Shown: positions 44,957-53,019 of the stretch, one piece after another | Position numbering within the stretch: the first letter of the stretch is position 1 | Layout: every line of letters begins with the position of its first letter | Assembly (NCBI RefSeq): GCF_011758645.1 | Contig: NZ_JAAMOZ010000004.1 | Coordinates: 1-64,000, forward strand | DNA from: Brooklawnia cerclae | Lineage (GTDB): Bacteria > Actinomycetota > Actinomycetes > Propionibacteriales > Propionibacteriaceae | Direction of reading: 5' to 3' | DNA: 64,000 nucleotides | Notes under the pieces: model-generated | Seen by the model: the letters and a program-made list of their open reading frames with translations, nothing else | The model's database searches: none | What the model was told of the DNA's origin: nothing | Program-made: the position numbers and the translations under genes

Positions 44957-46432
44957 ATGGCGAGCCGAAAGGACCTGCTCAAGGCGTACTCCTTCACCAC
45001 GCAGCGCCTGGTCGCTTCGCTGGTCGACCGGGATCCGGACAACGCCACGGGCCCGCTCCGGCGAGTGGCGACGGCGACCTTCGTGGGGATCATGATCGGG
45101 GTGGTGCTCGTCGCCGGCAGTGCGCTGCTGGGCTATCTGCGTCCCGGTCAGTCGAACGCCTGGAAGCAGGACGACGGTGCCCTGATCGCCGATGTGAACT
45201 CCGGACTGCTCTTCATCTACTACAAGAGCGAACAGACCGGCGAGGAGACACTGCTCCCCATGGCGGACGTCGCCTCCGCGCGCCTGGCGATCGGCGGTTC
45301 GGAGATCAAGGTCGTGAAGACCGACAAGCTTCAGGGCATCCAACAGGACGCCATCCGCGGCATCCCCGACGCACCGCGTCAGCTCCCGCCGACCTCGCAG
45401 ATGAACCCCTACCCGTTCCGCACATGTTCGACGTCGCCCGACAGTGACGGCGAGCGCTACATCACCATCGAGGTCGGAACCGAGTCGTCCTCCGAGCCGA
45501 CGACCGTGGACGACGACGTCGCCGTCATCGTCGAGGCGGACGACGGGGAGCACTTCCTCGTGATGAACGGGCAATACCACCACCTCTACCGGACGGGCGG
45601 ATCGAGCAGGTCGGCGGTGGCGTCCTACCTGCCGGTGATCTCCACGGGCAACGCCTGGCTGTCGGCGCTGCCGGAGGGTCTGCCCATCGAGCCCCTCGAC
45701 ATCCAGAACCGGGGAGGCGTCCCGACCGTCCGGCAGGTGCAGCCCGACATGACGATCGGGAGCGTGGCCATGGTGGAGGCCAGCGAGCTCAACCCCGAGC
45801 CGCGCTATTTCATCCAGTTGGCCGACGGCCTGGCGGAGACGTCGTTCCTCAACATGGCGACCGAGCTCGCATTCTCGGGCGGAGGACGCACCGACCCGAT
45901 CAAGATCACGGCGCAGGCAGCCGACATGAACATGAGCGAGACCACGCCGCGGTTGACAACCTCCGGCATCCCGATGGGCCGCCCGACCGCCCCCAGCACC
46001 CAGGAACAACAGCCGTCGGTGTGTGCGACCTACGTCGACCCGGACGCGAACGACGGTCGGACGACGCCCGTGATCACGGTCGGTTCGCCGACGCCCGAGC
46101 TTCCCACCTCCGTGGCCGAGAACCCCCCGAGCCGGGCCTACGCCGACTACATCGAGGTCGACCCCCTGCACGGCGCGCTCCTGCAGGACATCGCGGTCGC
46201 CGAGGACCAGTCGGACGAGGGCCCTACCTTCCTGCTCACCGACGCACGCGTCTACGGCATTCCCGACCGTAGCTCCCGCGAGTCGCTCGGCTACGCCCCG
46301 GGCGGATCGAGCGCTGCCCCCGTCCTGCGGGTGCCGGGAATGCTGATCCGGCTCGTCGGGCCGGTGGACGTGCAACTGTCGCGCGATGCCGTCGTCCCGG
46401 CGCTGCCCGCCGACCTGAAGGTACCTGAGTAG
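44957..46432 (+). CDS. eccB: Type VII secretion protein EccB
   Basis: A 491-residue single-pass membrane protein. The family N-terminus ASRKDLLKAYSFTTQRLVASLV is followed by one TM helix (about residues 41-63, ATATFVGIMIGVVLVAGSALLG) and a large extracytoplasmic domain with the repeat-like folds of EccB; NSGLLFIYYK, and the conserved Cys pair region CSTSPD ... PSVCATYVDPDAN (probable disulfide). ATG 44957 is chosen over GTG 44891 because homology starts there and AGGAG lies upstream. It is divergent from eccE (194 bases) and upstream of the two WXG100 genes. Confidence 0.94.
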   Translation: MASRKDLLKAYSFTTQRLVASLVDRDPDNATGPLRRVATATFVGIMIGVVLVAGSALLGYLRPGQSNAWKQDDGALIADVNSGLLFIYYKSEQTGEETLLPMADVASARLAIGGSEIKVVKTDKLQGIQQDAIRGIPDAPRQLPPTSQMNPYPFRTCSTSPDSDGERYITIEVGTESSSEPTTVDDDVAVIVEADDGEHFLVMNGQYHHLYRTGGSSRSAVASYLPVISTGNAWLSALPEGLPIEPLDIQNRGGVPTVRQVQPDMTIGSVAMVEASELNPEPRYFIQLADGLAETSFLNMATELAFSGGGRTDPIKITAQAADMNMSETTPRLTTSGIPMGRPTAPSTQEQQPSVCATYVDPDANDGRTTPVITVGSPTPELPTSVAENPPSRAYADYIEVDPLHGALLQDIAVAEDQSDEGPTFLLTDARVYGIPDRSSRESLGYAPGGSSAAPVLRVPGMLIRLVGPVDVQLSRDAVVPALPADLKVPE

Positions 46433-46613
46433 TACTCACTACATTCAGCCTGACGAGCAGCTATGCGTTTGAGTACCACCTCCCGGCAGCCATGACCCCC
46501 GTTTTGCCTACTGTTGAACGTGTAGGGAGAAACTCAGCCTCGGGCTTCGGTCGTTGGCTGGGCACACACAAACCGAGCCCCAGCTCGAACCCCCATGTGG
46601 AAGGAAGGCAGCA

Positions 46614-46928
46614 ATGTCGCAGGACCAGCAGCAAAACCGGTACGAGATCGGCGTGGCCATCCAGCAGCTCAGCGATGCCGACCAGCAGATCGAGCGAATC
46701 CAGGCCACCCTCCGCAACGAGATGGCAGCTCTTCAGAGTTCCTGGCAGGGCAACGCGTCCGCGGCGTTCAGCAAGGCCCACAGCGCCTTCGACGACAAGT
46801 TCGAGACCACTCAGAAGGAACTCCAGCGTATCCAGGAAGTGCTGCAGAGCTCGCTGGGCGACTACACCCGCAACGAAGCCGATCAGGAGCAGGCCTCGTC
46901 CGCGATCTTCAACGCGCTGAACTTCTGA
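46614..46928 (+). CDS. WXG100 (Esx) secreted protein, first gene
   Basis: A 104-residue helical hairpin protein, a substrate of the ESX system. The WxG turn is SWQGNASAAFSKA (about residues 42-54). Both arms are heptad-like (QQLSDADQQIERIQATL; FETTQKELQRIQEVLQ). The C-terminus ends SSAIFNALNF without an obvious YxxxD/E signal; DYTRNEADQ contains a DYxxxEA stretch that may play this part. ATG 46614 follows AAGGAAGG. It lies 34 bases before the second WXG100 gene, with which it should form a heterodimer. Confidence 0.92.
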   Translation: MSQDQQQNRYEIGVAIQQLSDADQQIERIQATLRNEMAALQSSWQGNASAAFSKAHSAFDDKFETTQKELQRIQEVLQSSLGDYTRNEADQEQASSAIFNALNF

Positions 46929-46962
46929 GCCCACCCGCAACCACACCATCCAGGAGAGCATC

Positions 46963-47253
46963 ATGAGCGACTTCACCCGTGTTTCCGCCGCAGGCATGCA
47001 GGCCGGTATCGAGTCCCTCGCCAAGGCCAACCGCGACCTTCAGTCGACTCTCGAGTCCCTCAAGAGCGAACTGCAGGGTTCGCTGGCGAACTGGGACGGC
47101 AATGCCCAGCGTGAGTACAACACCGTCCAGCAGCGCTGGGACCAGCAGGCGATCGAGCTGAACAATGTCGTCCAGCAGATGACCCAGGTACTCGGCCAGA
47201 TCTCGCAGGGCTACGACGACAACGAGCGTCGCGTCGCCGGTCGCTGGAGCTGA
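46963..47253 (+). CDS. WXG100 (Esx) secreted protein, second gene
   Basis: A 96-residue partner of the preceding protein. The turn motif is NWDGNAQREYNTV (about residues 43-55; W-D-G). Helices flank it on both sides and the end is YDDNERRVAGRWS. An AGGAGAG site precedes ATG 46963. As in other esx pairs one partner should carry the secretion signal; no unambiguous YxxxD/E is seen at the very C-terminus (GYDDNERR is the nearest). Terminator hairpin follows at 47267. Confidence 0.92.
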   Translation: MSDFTRVSAAGMQAGIESLAKANRDLQSTLESLKSELQGSLANWDGNAQREYNTVQQRWDQQAIELNNVVQQMTQVLGQISQGYDDNERRVAGRWS

Positions 47254-47266
47254 GTCACGGTCGTCG

Positions 47267-47298
47267 CAGGGCCTCGTCATCCAGGGGACGGGGCCCTG
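47267..47298 (+). terminator. Terminator of the eccB-esx operon
   Basis: CAGGGCCTCGTC (47267-47278) pairs with GACGGGGCCCTG (47287-47298), 12 bp with one G-U, 13 bases after the stop of the second WXG100 gene. Confidence 0.65.
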
Positions 47299-47350
47299 TG
47301 GCATGTCCGGGACCCGTTCGAGGAGAATCCGGCGAGGTCATCTCGCGTCC

Positions 47351-47461
47351 GCGTGACACAGTTCCTTCGAACGACCCGGACGCCATACGAGGCGAAAGAA
47401 AACACCTTGTCAGGCGGATTCGTTTGTTAGCCGTCGGGAATTTGAAGGAACTGTGTCACGC
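47351..47461. repeat. Inverted-repeat element, family 1, copy b
   Basis: A 111-bp element with 21-base terminal inverted repeats, 20 of 21 matching: left GCGTGACACAGTTCCTTCGAA (shown in two parts: GCGTGACACAG and TTCCTTCGAA, 47351-47371), right TTTGAAGGAA plus CTGTGTCACGC (47441-47461). The ends match copies at 4977 and 62604. No ORF. It lies between the esx terminator and the convergent fpg-like gene. Confidence 0.65.
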
Positions 47462-47523
47462 CCGTCCGCTGTAACCGCCTCCGCACCCGGCGATCGCGCC
47501 CGGGTTCAGGCTCCGCGGCTGCC

Positions 47524-48387
47524 TCAGTGCAGCAGTTTGCTCATCCGGCGGTCGGCCAACGGCTTCCCACCGGTCTGACACCCCGGGCAGTACTGCAGGG
47601 ACGAGTCGGCGAAGCTCACCTCGGCGATCGTCGTCCCGCACACCGGGCACGCTTCCCCCGTCCGCCCGTGGACGCGCATCCCGGCTCGCTTGTCGTCCTT
47701 GAGCTGCTTGGCCGGTAGACCGCGAGCCCGTACCAGTGCGTCGGCCAGCACGGTCTTGACCGCCACGAACAGATCGCCACGGCGATCCGCGTCGAGGCCC
47801 GACGCGGGAGCGAACGGGCTGAGCCTGGCGGCGTGGAGTATCTCGTCGCTGTAGGCGTTGCCGATGCCGGCGATCACCCGCTGGTCGCGGAGCACACCCT
47901 TGATCTGCGCCCGGCCCGCACGCTCCAGGACCGTGTCCAGAGCCGCGCGATCGAAGGCATCGTCCAGCGGATCGGGCCCCAACGTCGCGATCCCCGGCAC
48001 CTCACCCGGGTCACCGACCACGTAGACGGCGAGTTTCTTCTGTGTGCCACCCTCCGTCAGGTCGAAACCGGAGCCGTCGTCCAGCGCGACGCGCAGGCTG
48101 AGCGGCCCCTTGCCGGGCCGGGCCGGCCTGACGGATTGTTCGTCCTTCCACGTCACCCATCCACCTCTGGCCAGATGAAACACCAGGTGAGTCCCCTGCG
48201 CATCGACATCGAGGAACTTGCCGAACCTGTGGACACCCGCGATCTCGGCGCCCACGATCGCATCGAGGGGCGGCGCGTACGTCTTGAGGGCGCTGAAGTC
48301 GACGAGCTGGATGCCGGCGACCACTCGGCCGCGCAGCCGCTCGTCCAGAAAGCCCGCGAGGGCCTCCACCTGGGGAAGTTCGGGCAT
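47524..48387 (-). CDS. Fpg/Nei-family DNA glycosylase-lyase
   Basis: A 287-residue bifunctional base-excision repair enzyme. The N-terminal catalytic block is PELPQVEALAGFLDERL (Pro2 nucleophile and Glu3 after Met removal). The H2TH domain has AQIKGVLRDQRVIAGIGNAYSDEIL (about residues 160-184), and the C-terminal zinc finger is CPVCGTTIAEVSFADSSLQYCPGCQ in two CxxC pairs (about 247-271). PELPQ rather than PELPE and the overall sequence suggest an actinobacterial Fpg/Nei paralogue rather than the main MutM. ATG 48387 follows GAGGAG; two GTGs stand just upstream. Confidence 0.92.
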   Translation of the reverse strand: MPELPQVEALAGFLDERLRGRVVAGIQLVDFSALKTYAPPLDAIVGAEIAGVHRFGKFLDVDAQGTHLVFHLARGGWVTWKDEQSVRPARPGKGPLSLRVALDDGSGFDLTEGGTQKKLAVYVVGDPGEVPGIATLGPDPLDDAFDRAALDTVLERAGRAQIKGVLRDQRVIAGIGNAYSDEILHAARLSPFAPASGLDADRRGDLFVAVKTVLADALVRARGLPAKQLKDDKRAGMRVHGRTGEACPVCGTTIAEVSFADSSLQYCPGCQTGGKPLADRRMSKLLH

Positions 48388-48411
48388 CACCACTCCTCGT
48401 CCGACATGGTT

Positions 48412-48575
48412 CTACCCAGCCATCGTCTCCCATCGCGGGCCGGCTTTGAAGAGGGACGCGGCGAAGTCGCGCCGCCCATATCCCGGCGGGTGCTGCGCCG
48501 GGAGCCGGAAGGCAACGGCGAGGGCGGGCAGTACGACGATCGCCGTGACCGCCTCCGAAGCAGCCCGGGCTCGCC
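48412..48575 (-). pseudogene. Possible coding remnant downstream of the dehydrogenase gene
   Basis: The minus strand between the dehydrogenase stop and the fpg-like gene holds an open frame, ending at TAG 48412-48414, that reads EAVTAIVVLPALAVAF... and ...HPPGYGRRDFAASLFK. It has a hydrophobic stretch and normal codon texture but no start or SD. It may be the 3' end of a lost transporter gene of the acid-sugar operon, or chance. Not identified. Confidence 0.2.
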
Positions 48576-49499
48576 TCAGGCCTCGTCAGGCGCTAGCACC
48601 GTGATGACCGCGGAGTCGTCGAGGGCGTCCTTGCCCTGCGCGTTCCCCAGCAGGTACAGCTGTTCCGCGGCCGCGGCGACCGGGGCGGCCAGATGCACCG
48701 ATCGGCATGCGGCGTTCACGATGCCCATGTCCTTGACGAAGATGTCGAGGCGGCTCCTGACCTCCGCCCCGCCCTCGTCATAGGCCTGGAGCATGCGCGG
48801 CCCCCGATCCCCGAGCATGAAGGACGCGGCCGCGCCCGCCATCAGGGCCTCGAGCACCTGGGCCTTGTCGAGCCCGAGTCTGCCGGCCAGGGCGAGCGCC
48901 TCCCCCGCCGCCGCGATATGGACGCCGCACAGCAGCTGATTGACCGTCTTCATCTTCTGTCCGTCACCCGGTTCGTCCCCGATGCGGACGAGTGTCGACG
49001 CCAGGGCGGTCATGACCGGCTCGGCCAGGGCCCATCCCCGATCGGTCGCGCCGACGGTCATGAGCAGGTCGCCCCTGCCGGCTCGTACCGGTCCTCCCGA
49101 CACCGGTGCGTCGATGAGGTCGATGCCTTCCTGGGTGAGGCGAGTGGCGACGTCCTGCACGGCCTCGATGCCGACCGTCGACGTGAGCAGAACGGCCGAG
49201 CCCTTCCTCATGGCGGACGACACCCCCGCCTCGCCCCACAGCAGGGTGACGAGCTGGGATTGGTTGCGGACGGCGACGAGCACGAGGTCGGCGTCGCGAA
49301 CGGCCTCGTCCCCCGACGAAGTCACGACGACCCCGGCTCGGCGGGCGAGGGCCGCGCGCGCCTCGGCGACGTCGAAGGCGCGCACCGGAAAGCCCTGCGC
49401 GGCGAGCCAGGTGGCCATGGGCAGACCCATGGCACCGAGGCCGAGCACCGCGACGGTGGGCGCGGGGCGAGTCTGCGGACTCGGAGCGGATCGGGACAT
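48576..49499 (-). CDS. ltnD: NAD-dependent four-carbon acid sugar dehydrogenase (L-threonate dehydrogenase-like)
   Basis: A 307-residue beta-hydroxyacid dehydrogenase. NAD loop VAVLGLGAMGLPMATWLAAQG (about residues 16-36), substrate-binding DAPVSGGPVRAGRGDLLMTVG (about 128-148), catalytic Lys in GQKMKTVNQLLCGVHIAAAGEALALAGRLG (about 175-204). It is closest in style to LtnD, which oxidises L-threonate or D-erythronate. The adjacent upstream acid-sugar kinase supports this. ATG 49499 follows AAGGAG; the longer open frame to 49898 is spurious. The third enzyme of the pathway (aldolase/decarboxylase, otnC type) and otnI are not in view. Confidence 0.87.
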   Translation of the reverse strand: MSRSAPSPQTRPAPTVAVLGLGAMGLPMATWLAAQGFPVRAFDVAEARAALARRAGVVVTSSGDEAVRDADLVLVAVRNQSQLVTLLWGEAGVSSAMRKGSAVLLTSTVGIEAVQDVATRLTQEGIDLIDAPVSGGPVRAGRGDLLMTVGATDRGWALAEPVMTALASTLVRIGDEPGDGQKMKTVNQLLCGVHIAAAGEALALAGRLGLDKAQVLEALMAGAAASFMLGDRGPRMLQAYDEGGAEVRSRLDIFVKDMGIVNAACRSVHLAAPVAAAAEQLYLLGNAQGKDALDDSAVITVLAPDEA

Positions 49500-49587
49500 G
49501 CTGATCTCCTTTGACCGTGAAGGGATGGTGATCGTGACCGGTTTCCCACGATCGGGTGGGCAGCTGGTGCCGGACGAGCGGATGGAA

Positions 49588-51021
49588 TCAGACCGACAGC
49601 TTGTCGACGACGTCGGCGAGCGACTCGGGGCCACCCACGTTGCCGGCGAAGACGACGTAGGGGATCCCTCGCGCGGGCCCCTCGACGGGTTCCCAGAGCG
49701 AGACGATGCCGGGCAGCATCGGGCCACGGACGAAGGCCCGCGTGATGCCCAGCCCGCGGGAAGCCACATCGCTCGACGTGATGCCGCCCTTGGCGACCAC
49801 GAAACGTGGTGGATACCCGGCCAGCACCCGTCGCGCCACCTCGACCACGGCATCGGAGACAGTTCGGGCGATGGCCAGGGAGTCGGCGGCACCGTCACCG
49901 GTCACCAGCGCCCGTGACGTGCGGACGACGACGTTGCCGTCGGGGAGCGCGGCGAGCGCCTGCCCGACGATCGCATCAAGGTGCTCGTCGCGATCGGGGC
50001 CGAGCACCGTGGGCACGGAGATCTCCAGCTCGGTCGGGTTGCGCCGGGCGCGCAGGACGTCGAGTTGGCTGGTGGTCAGTTGCACGTGCGACCCGACGAC
50101 GACGAGACCACCGGCGGAGTCCTCGGCGAGACCGCCCGTCCGGATCGCCGCGAGATCGTCCCGCTCCAAGGGCGGGTGGACGTCCTGGCCGATCCTGGCC
50201 CGGACGAACGGCGGGCCCACGCGATAGATGAACCGGCTGCCGGCGTCCTCGGCCTGCTGGAGCGCGAGTGCCAGCCGCCGCAGGTCGCTCTCGTCGACGA
50301 TGTCGGGGACGATCGGCTGCTCGTCGTGCGCGCGGCGCAGCCTCTCCACCACTTTCGGCAGGTCGGTTCGCAGGTCGGCGAGCGGGATCTCGACCACCGA
50401 GGACGCCGGGATCGAGCCTCGGCTTTTCTCCTCGACCCAGTCGGCCAGCCGGGAGCTCCGGTAGCCGAAGGTCGCGTCCCGCGCGAACTCGGTCTCACCC
50501 ACGGGGGTAAAACCCTCGGTGAGGCTGCCCGCGTAGTGGATACCGTGCACGGTGATGCGTCCGGCCTCGCCGAACGCGGGGACGACGACGATGCCGTCGA
50601 TGGACCGGCCGTCGTGGTCGGCGATGCACCTCGCCAGCACCTGGGGTTCGAGTGGGAAGTGCCCGCGCAGGGTCGAGTCCGACCGCGATACGAAGTCGAC
50701 CCTGATTCCCGTACGGTCCGACGCTTCGAATGCCGCCCGGGCCACCTCCCGGTTCCGCTCGGCGGCGTCGCCGGGATCGAGGCTGCGCGAATTCGTCATC
50801 ACGTAGACGGCAGGGCGTCCCTGAGTGAGCGCCCAGGCGAGCGAGTCCGGCGTCCAGTCGGTGAGCACGGGGAGATCCGCGACCGATTGGGTGCCGGTGG
50901 GGTCGTCGTCGAGCACGATCAGGACGCGCCCGCCGTCCCCCGAACAGGCGCGGACCTCCTCCGCGGTGACGGTTGCGGGCGGCGGGCATGCGCTGAGAAG
51001 TTGCTGGTAGCTGATGGACAC
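49588..51021 (-). CDS. Four-carbon acid sugar kinase (OtnK/DUF1537 family)
   Basis: A 477-residue kinase phosphorylating 3-oxo-tetronates (family formerly DUF1537). N-terminal domain: LIVLDDDPTGTQSVADLPVL (DDPTGTQT motif, about residues 34-53), YVMTNSRSL, SRSDSTLRGHFPLE (about 112-125). C-terminal nucleotide-binding domain: VVVGSHVQLTTSQLDVL, VAKGGITSSDVASRGLGI (about 408-425), and FAGNVGGPESL. GTG 51021 is preceded by AGGGGAG. It forms an operon with the dehydrogenase (88 bases between). A 20-bp perfect palindrome lies 18 bases upstream of the GTG. Confidence 0.88.
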   Translation of the reverse strand: MSISYQQLLSACPPPATVTAEEVRACSGDGGRVLIVLDDDPTGTQSVADLPVLTDWTPDSLAWALTQGRPAVYVMTNSRSLDPGDAAERNREVARAAFEASDRTGIRVDFVSRSDSTLRGHFPLEPQVLARCIADHDGRSIDGIVVVPAFGEAGRITVHGIHYAGSLTEGFTPVGETEFARDATFGYRSSRLADWVEEKSRGSIPASSVVEIPLADLRTDLPKVVERLRRAHDEQPIVPDIVDESDLRRLALALQQAEDAGSRFIYRVGPPFVRARIGQDVHPPLERDDLAAIRTGGLAEDSAGGLVVVGSHVQLTTSQLDVLRARRNPTELEISVPTVLGPDRDEHLDAIVGQALAALPDGNVVVRTSRALVTGDGAADSLAIARTVSDAVVEVARRVLAGYPPRFVVAKGGITSSDVASRGLGITRAFVRGPMLPGIVSLWEPVEGPARGIPYVVFAGNVGGPESLADVVDKLSV

Positions 51022-51038
51022 GGCTCCCCTTCGAGTTT

Positions 51039-51058
51039 GTCATCAGATATCTGATGAC
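51039..51058. promoter_or_regulatory. 20-bp perfect palindrome upstream of the acid-sugar operon
   Basis: GTCATCAGATATCTGATGAC is a perfect dyad 18 bases before the kinase start. ATCAGATATCTGAT-like sites are typical for GntR/FadR-type regulators. A TAGTAT -10-like box lies just upstream on the minus strand. The FCD-type GntR regulator at 52250 is the obvious candidate. Confidence 0.65.
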
Positions 51059-51099
51059 TACATACTAGTGAGCCCCTCAGGCCGGCGCAAGAGTGCGCG

Positions 51100-51366
51100 T
51101 CAGCCGGCCCGCACCACCACGGGGCCGTGAAGCCACACCCGCGCCACATGCTCGACGTCGAGGTCGAGAGCGCGGCACAGCAGGACGACGGACCCGAACG
51201 CGGGTGACGGCAGGCGGCCGGACTCGACCTTGCGCAACGTCTCCGGAGACATCTGTGCGGCTGCGGCGACCTCGTCCAGGCTTTTCTCGCCACGAGCGGC
51301 GCGAAGCGCCTGACCGAGCCGTCGTCCCGCATCGATCTGCTCGGGCGTGAGAGGGTTGCGGACCAT
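51100..51366 (-). CDS. XRE-family HTH regulator
   Basis: An 88-residue single-domain Cro/C1-type regulator. The HTH lies at about residues 14-70 (GRRLGQALRAARGEKSLDEVAAAAQMSPETLRKVESGRL, with SPETLRKVESG as the recognition region). No sensor domain is present. It is divergent from map across 103 bases containing two copies of GGTAT-N4-ATACC, almost certainly its operators. Start ATG 51366; no strong SD. It may respond to its own level or to a partner protein; the signal cannot be seen. Confidence 0.88.
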   Translation of the reverse strand: MVRNPLTPEQIDAGRRLGQALRAARGEKSLDEVAAAAQMSPETLRKVESGRLPSPAFGSVVLLCRALDLDVEHVARVWLHGPVVVRAG

Positions 51367-51392
51367 GTGCGACGCTCCTCGAATCAGGGACT

Positions 51393-51406
51393 GGTATAAT
51401 CATACC
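51393..51406. promoter_or_regulatory. XRE operator 1 with embedded -10 box
   Basis: GGTATAATCATACC (arms GGTAT/ATACC, 4-base centre; extended by T/A on both sides). TATAAT at 51395-51400 on the plus strand is a perfect -10 hexamer directed to map. Confidence 0.65.
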
Positions 51407-51445
51407 AACCCGTTCCGGTTCGAGGCGCTGTTGCGACCACCGGTC

Positions 51446-51459
51446 GGTATTATTATACC
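51446..51459. promoter_or_regulatory. XRE operator 2 with embedded -10 box
   Basis: GGTATTATTATACC (arms GGTAT/ATACC). On the minus strand it reads TATAAT (complement of 51452-51457), a -10 box directed to the XRE gene. Centre-to-centre distance from operator 1 is 53 bases, about five helical turns. The map SD overlaps its right end. Confidence 0.65.
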
Positions 51460-51469
51460 AGGAGACGTG

Positions 51470-52234
51470 ATGATCGAACTCAAGACAGACGCGGACATCG
51501 CCCGCATGCGCGAGGCTGGGCGATTCGTCGCCCAGGTGCTCGACGAGCTGCGCGCGATGGTCGACGTCGGGGTGAACCTGCTGGACATCGAGTACCGGGC
51601 CCGGCAACTGATCCAGGCACGCGGTGCCGTCTCCTGCTACTGGGACTACGCGCCCTCGTTCGGCAACGGCCCGTTCCGCAACGTGATCTGCCTGTCCGTC
51701 AACGACGCGGTGCTGCACGGACTGCCCCACGATCAGGTGCTCCAGGACGGGGACCTGCTGAGCATGGACTTCGCCGTGTCCGTCGACGGCTGGGTCGGCG
51801 ACCACGCGATCAGCGTCATCGCCGGAAACCCCCGCGAACAGGACGTCCGCCTCATCCGCGCCACCGAGGAGGCACTCGCGGCCGGTATCGCCGCTGCCCG
51901 GCCCGGCAACCGGATCGGCGACGTCTCCCATGCCATCGCCGAGGTCGCCCACGCCTACGGATACTCGCCCAACGACGAGTTCGGTGGCCACGGTGTCGGT
52001 CGCACCATGCACGAGGGCCTGTCGGTGCCGAACATCGGACGCCCCGGACGCGGCTTCCGCCTGCAGCCCGGGCTCACCTTCGCCGTGGAGCCGTGGCTCG
52101 CCGCCGGAACCGACCGCGTCATCTACGACCCTGACGGCTGGACGATCCGCTCGGCCGACGGCTCGCGCGGCGCCCACAGCGAGCACACCATCGCCGTCAC
52201 CGAGGACGGGCCGCTCATCCTCACCGCCGAATAG
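51470..52234 (+). CDS. map: Methionine aminopeptidase, type I
   Basis: Removes the initiator Met from new proteins. The 254-residue protein is a type Ia enzyme without the N-terminal zinc extension. Metal ligands are visible: Asp in LLSMDFAVSVDGWVGDHA (two Asp, about residues 95-107), His in GGHGVGRTMHEGL, Glu in TFAVEPWL, Glu in SEHTIAVTE; substrate His in LHGLPHD. ATG 51470 follows AGGAG. It is not beside adk/secY as the housekeeping map usually is, and is divergent from an XRE repressor, so it may be a second, inducible copy. Confidence 0.93.
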   Translation: MIELKTDADIARMREAGRFVAQVLDELRAMVDVGVNLLDIEYRARQLIQARGAVSCYWDYAPSFGNGPFRNVICLSVNDAVLHGLPHDQVLQDGDLLSMDFAVSVDGWVGDHAISVIAGNPREQDVRLIRATEEALAAGIAAARPGNRIGDVSHAIAEVAHAYGYSPNDEFGGHGVGRTMHEGLSVPNIGRPGRGFRLQPGLTFAVEPWLAAGTDRVIYDPDGWTIRSADGSRGAHSEHTIAVTEDGPLILTAE

Positions 52235-52249
52235 CGCCGCGGCTCCAGG

Positions 52250-52948
52250 TCACCGCGACGCGACGTAGGTGTCGAGATCGTTCTGCGTCTGGTCCATGTG
52301 GGAGGTCATCGCACGCCGGGCGGCATCCGGGTCGCGGGCCGCGATCGCGTCCAGGACGCCGTGGTGCTGCACGATGGCATTGGTGCGGATCTGGCCCACC
52401 GACGAGGTCTGCGTCCGCGAGAACTCCAAGGTCGACCGCATCGGATCGAAGATGGCCGCCACGAAGGGATTCTGCGTACCCCGGAGGATCGCGTCGTGGA
52501 AGTCGATGTCGGCGTCCACGAAACCGGCCACGTCGTCCTCGTGAGCCGCCGCCTCCATGCGTGCCACGCAAGCCCCCAACTCGTCCACGAGGTCGTCCGA
52601 CCGCCGCACGGCGCACAACTCCGCCGCGCCGATCTCGATCATCCGCCGCACCTCGATGAGCTGGGCCGACACGCCGGTGCCGTTCGGGTCGAGCCGCTGC
52701 AGGCGGGCGATGGCATCGATGTCGCGCCAGTGATCGACGGGCACCACGAACGTCCCCACCCCGTGCTCGACACGGATGATCCCGCGCTGCTCCAGGCCCT
52801 TCATCGCCTCGCGCACGGTCAGGCGGCTGACACCGCACTCGCGCGCGAGTGTGTCCTGGTTGGGCAGTGCACCCGACTCGAAGTCGCCCGCCAGGATGCG
52901 GTCGAGGAGCTGGGTCGCGGTCGCGTCGACAAGGTTCTCGCGCGTCAC
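52250..52948 (-). CDS. GntR-family regulator, FCD type
   Basis: A 232-residue regulator. Winged HTH at about residues 5-70 (LLDRILAGDFESGALPNQDTLARECGVSRLTVREAMKGLEQRGIIRVEHGVGTFV). The C-terminal FCD ligand domain (about 85-220) shows EVRRMIEIGAAELCA, the metal/ligand Asp-His pattern DADIDFHDAIL, and QHHGVLDAIAARDPDAARRAMTSHM. FCD regulators usually bind organic acids. GTG 52948 is used (MTRENLVDATA). The acid-sugar operon with its palindrome, 1.2 kb away, is the most likely target. It converges on map with 15 bases between. Confidence 0.87.
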   Translation of the reverse strand: MTRENLVDATATQLLDRILAGDFESGALPNQDTLARECGVSRLTVREAMKGLEQRGIIRVEHGVGTFVVPVDHWRDIDAIARLQRLDPNGTGVSAQLIEVRRMIEIGAAELCAVRRSDDLVDELGACVARMEAAAHEDDVAGFVDADIDFHDAILRGTQNPFVAAIFDPMRSTLEFSRTQTSSVGQIRTNAIVQHHGVLDAIAARDPDAARRAMTSHMDQTQNDLDTYVASR

Positions 52949-53019
52949 ATGGCCCCCTTCGCCCGCAGGTGCCGCAAGGATATCCCAGCGCCCCCGCACC
53001 GCCCCGCCGAACGCATCGA

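Noticed and set aside
51100-52234. Toxin-antitoxin pair
   Set aside because: An XRE gene beside another gene with shared operators looks like a TA module, but the partner is a full-length, intact methionine aminopeptidase and is divergent rather than in one operon.
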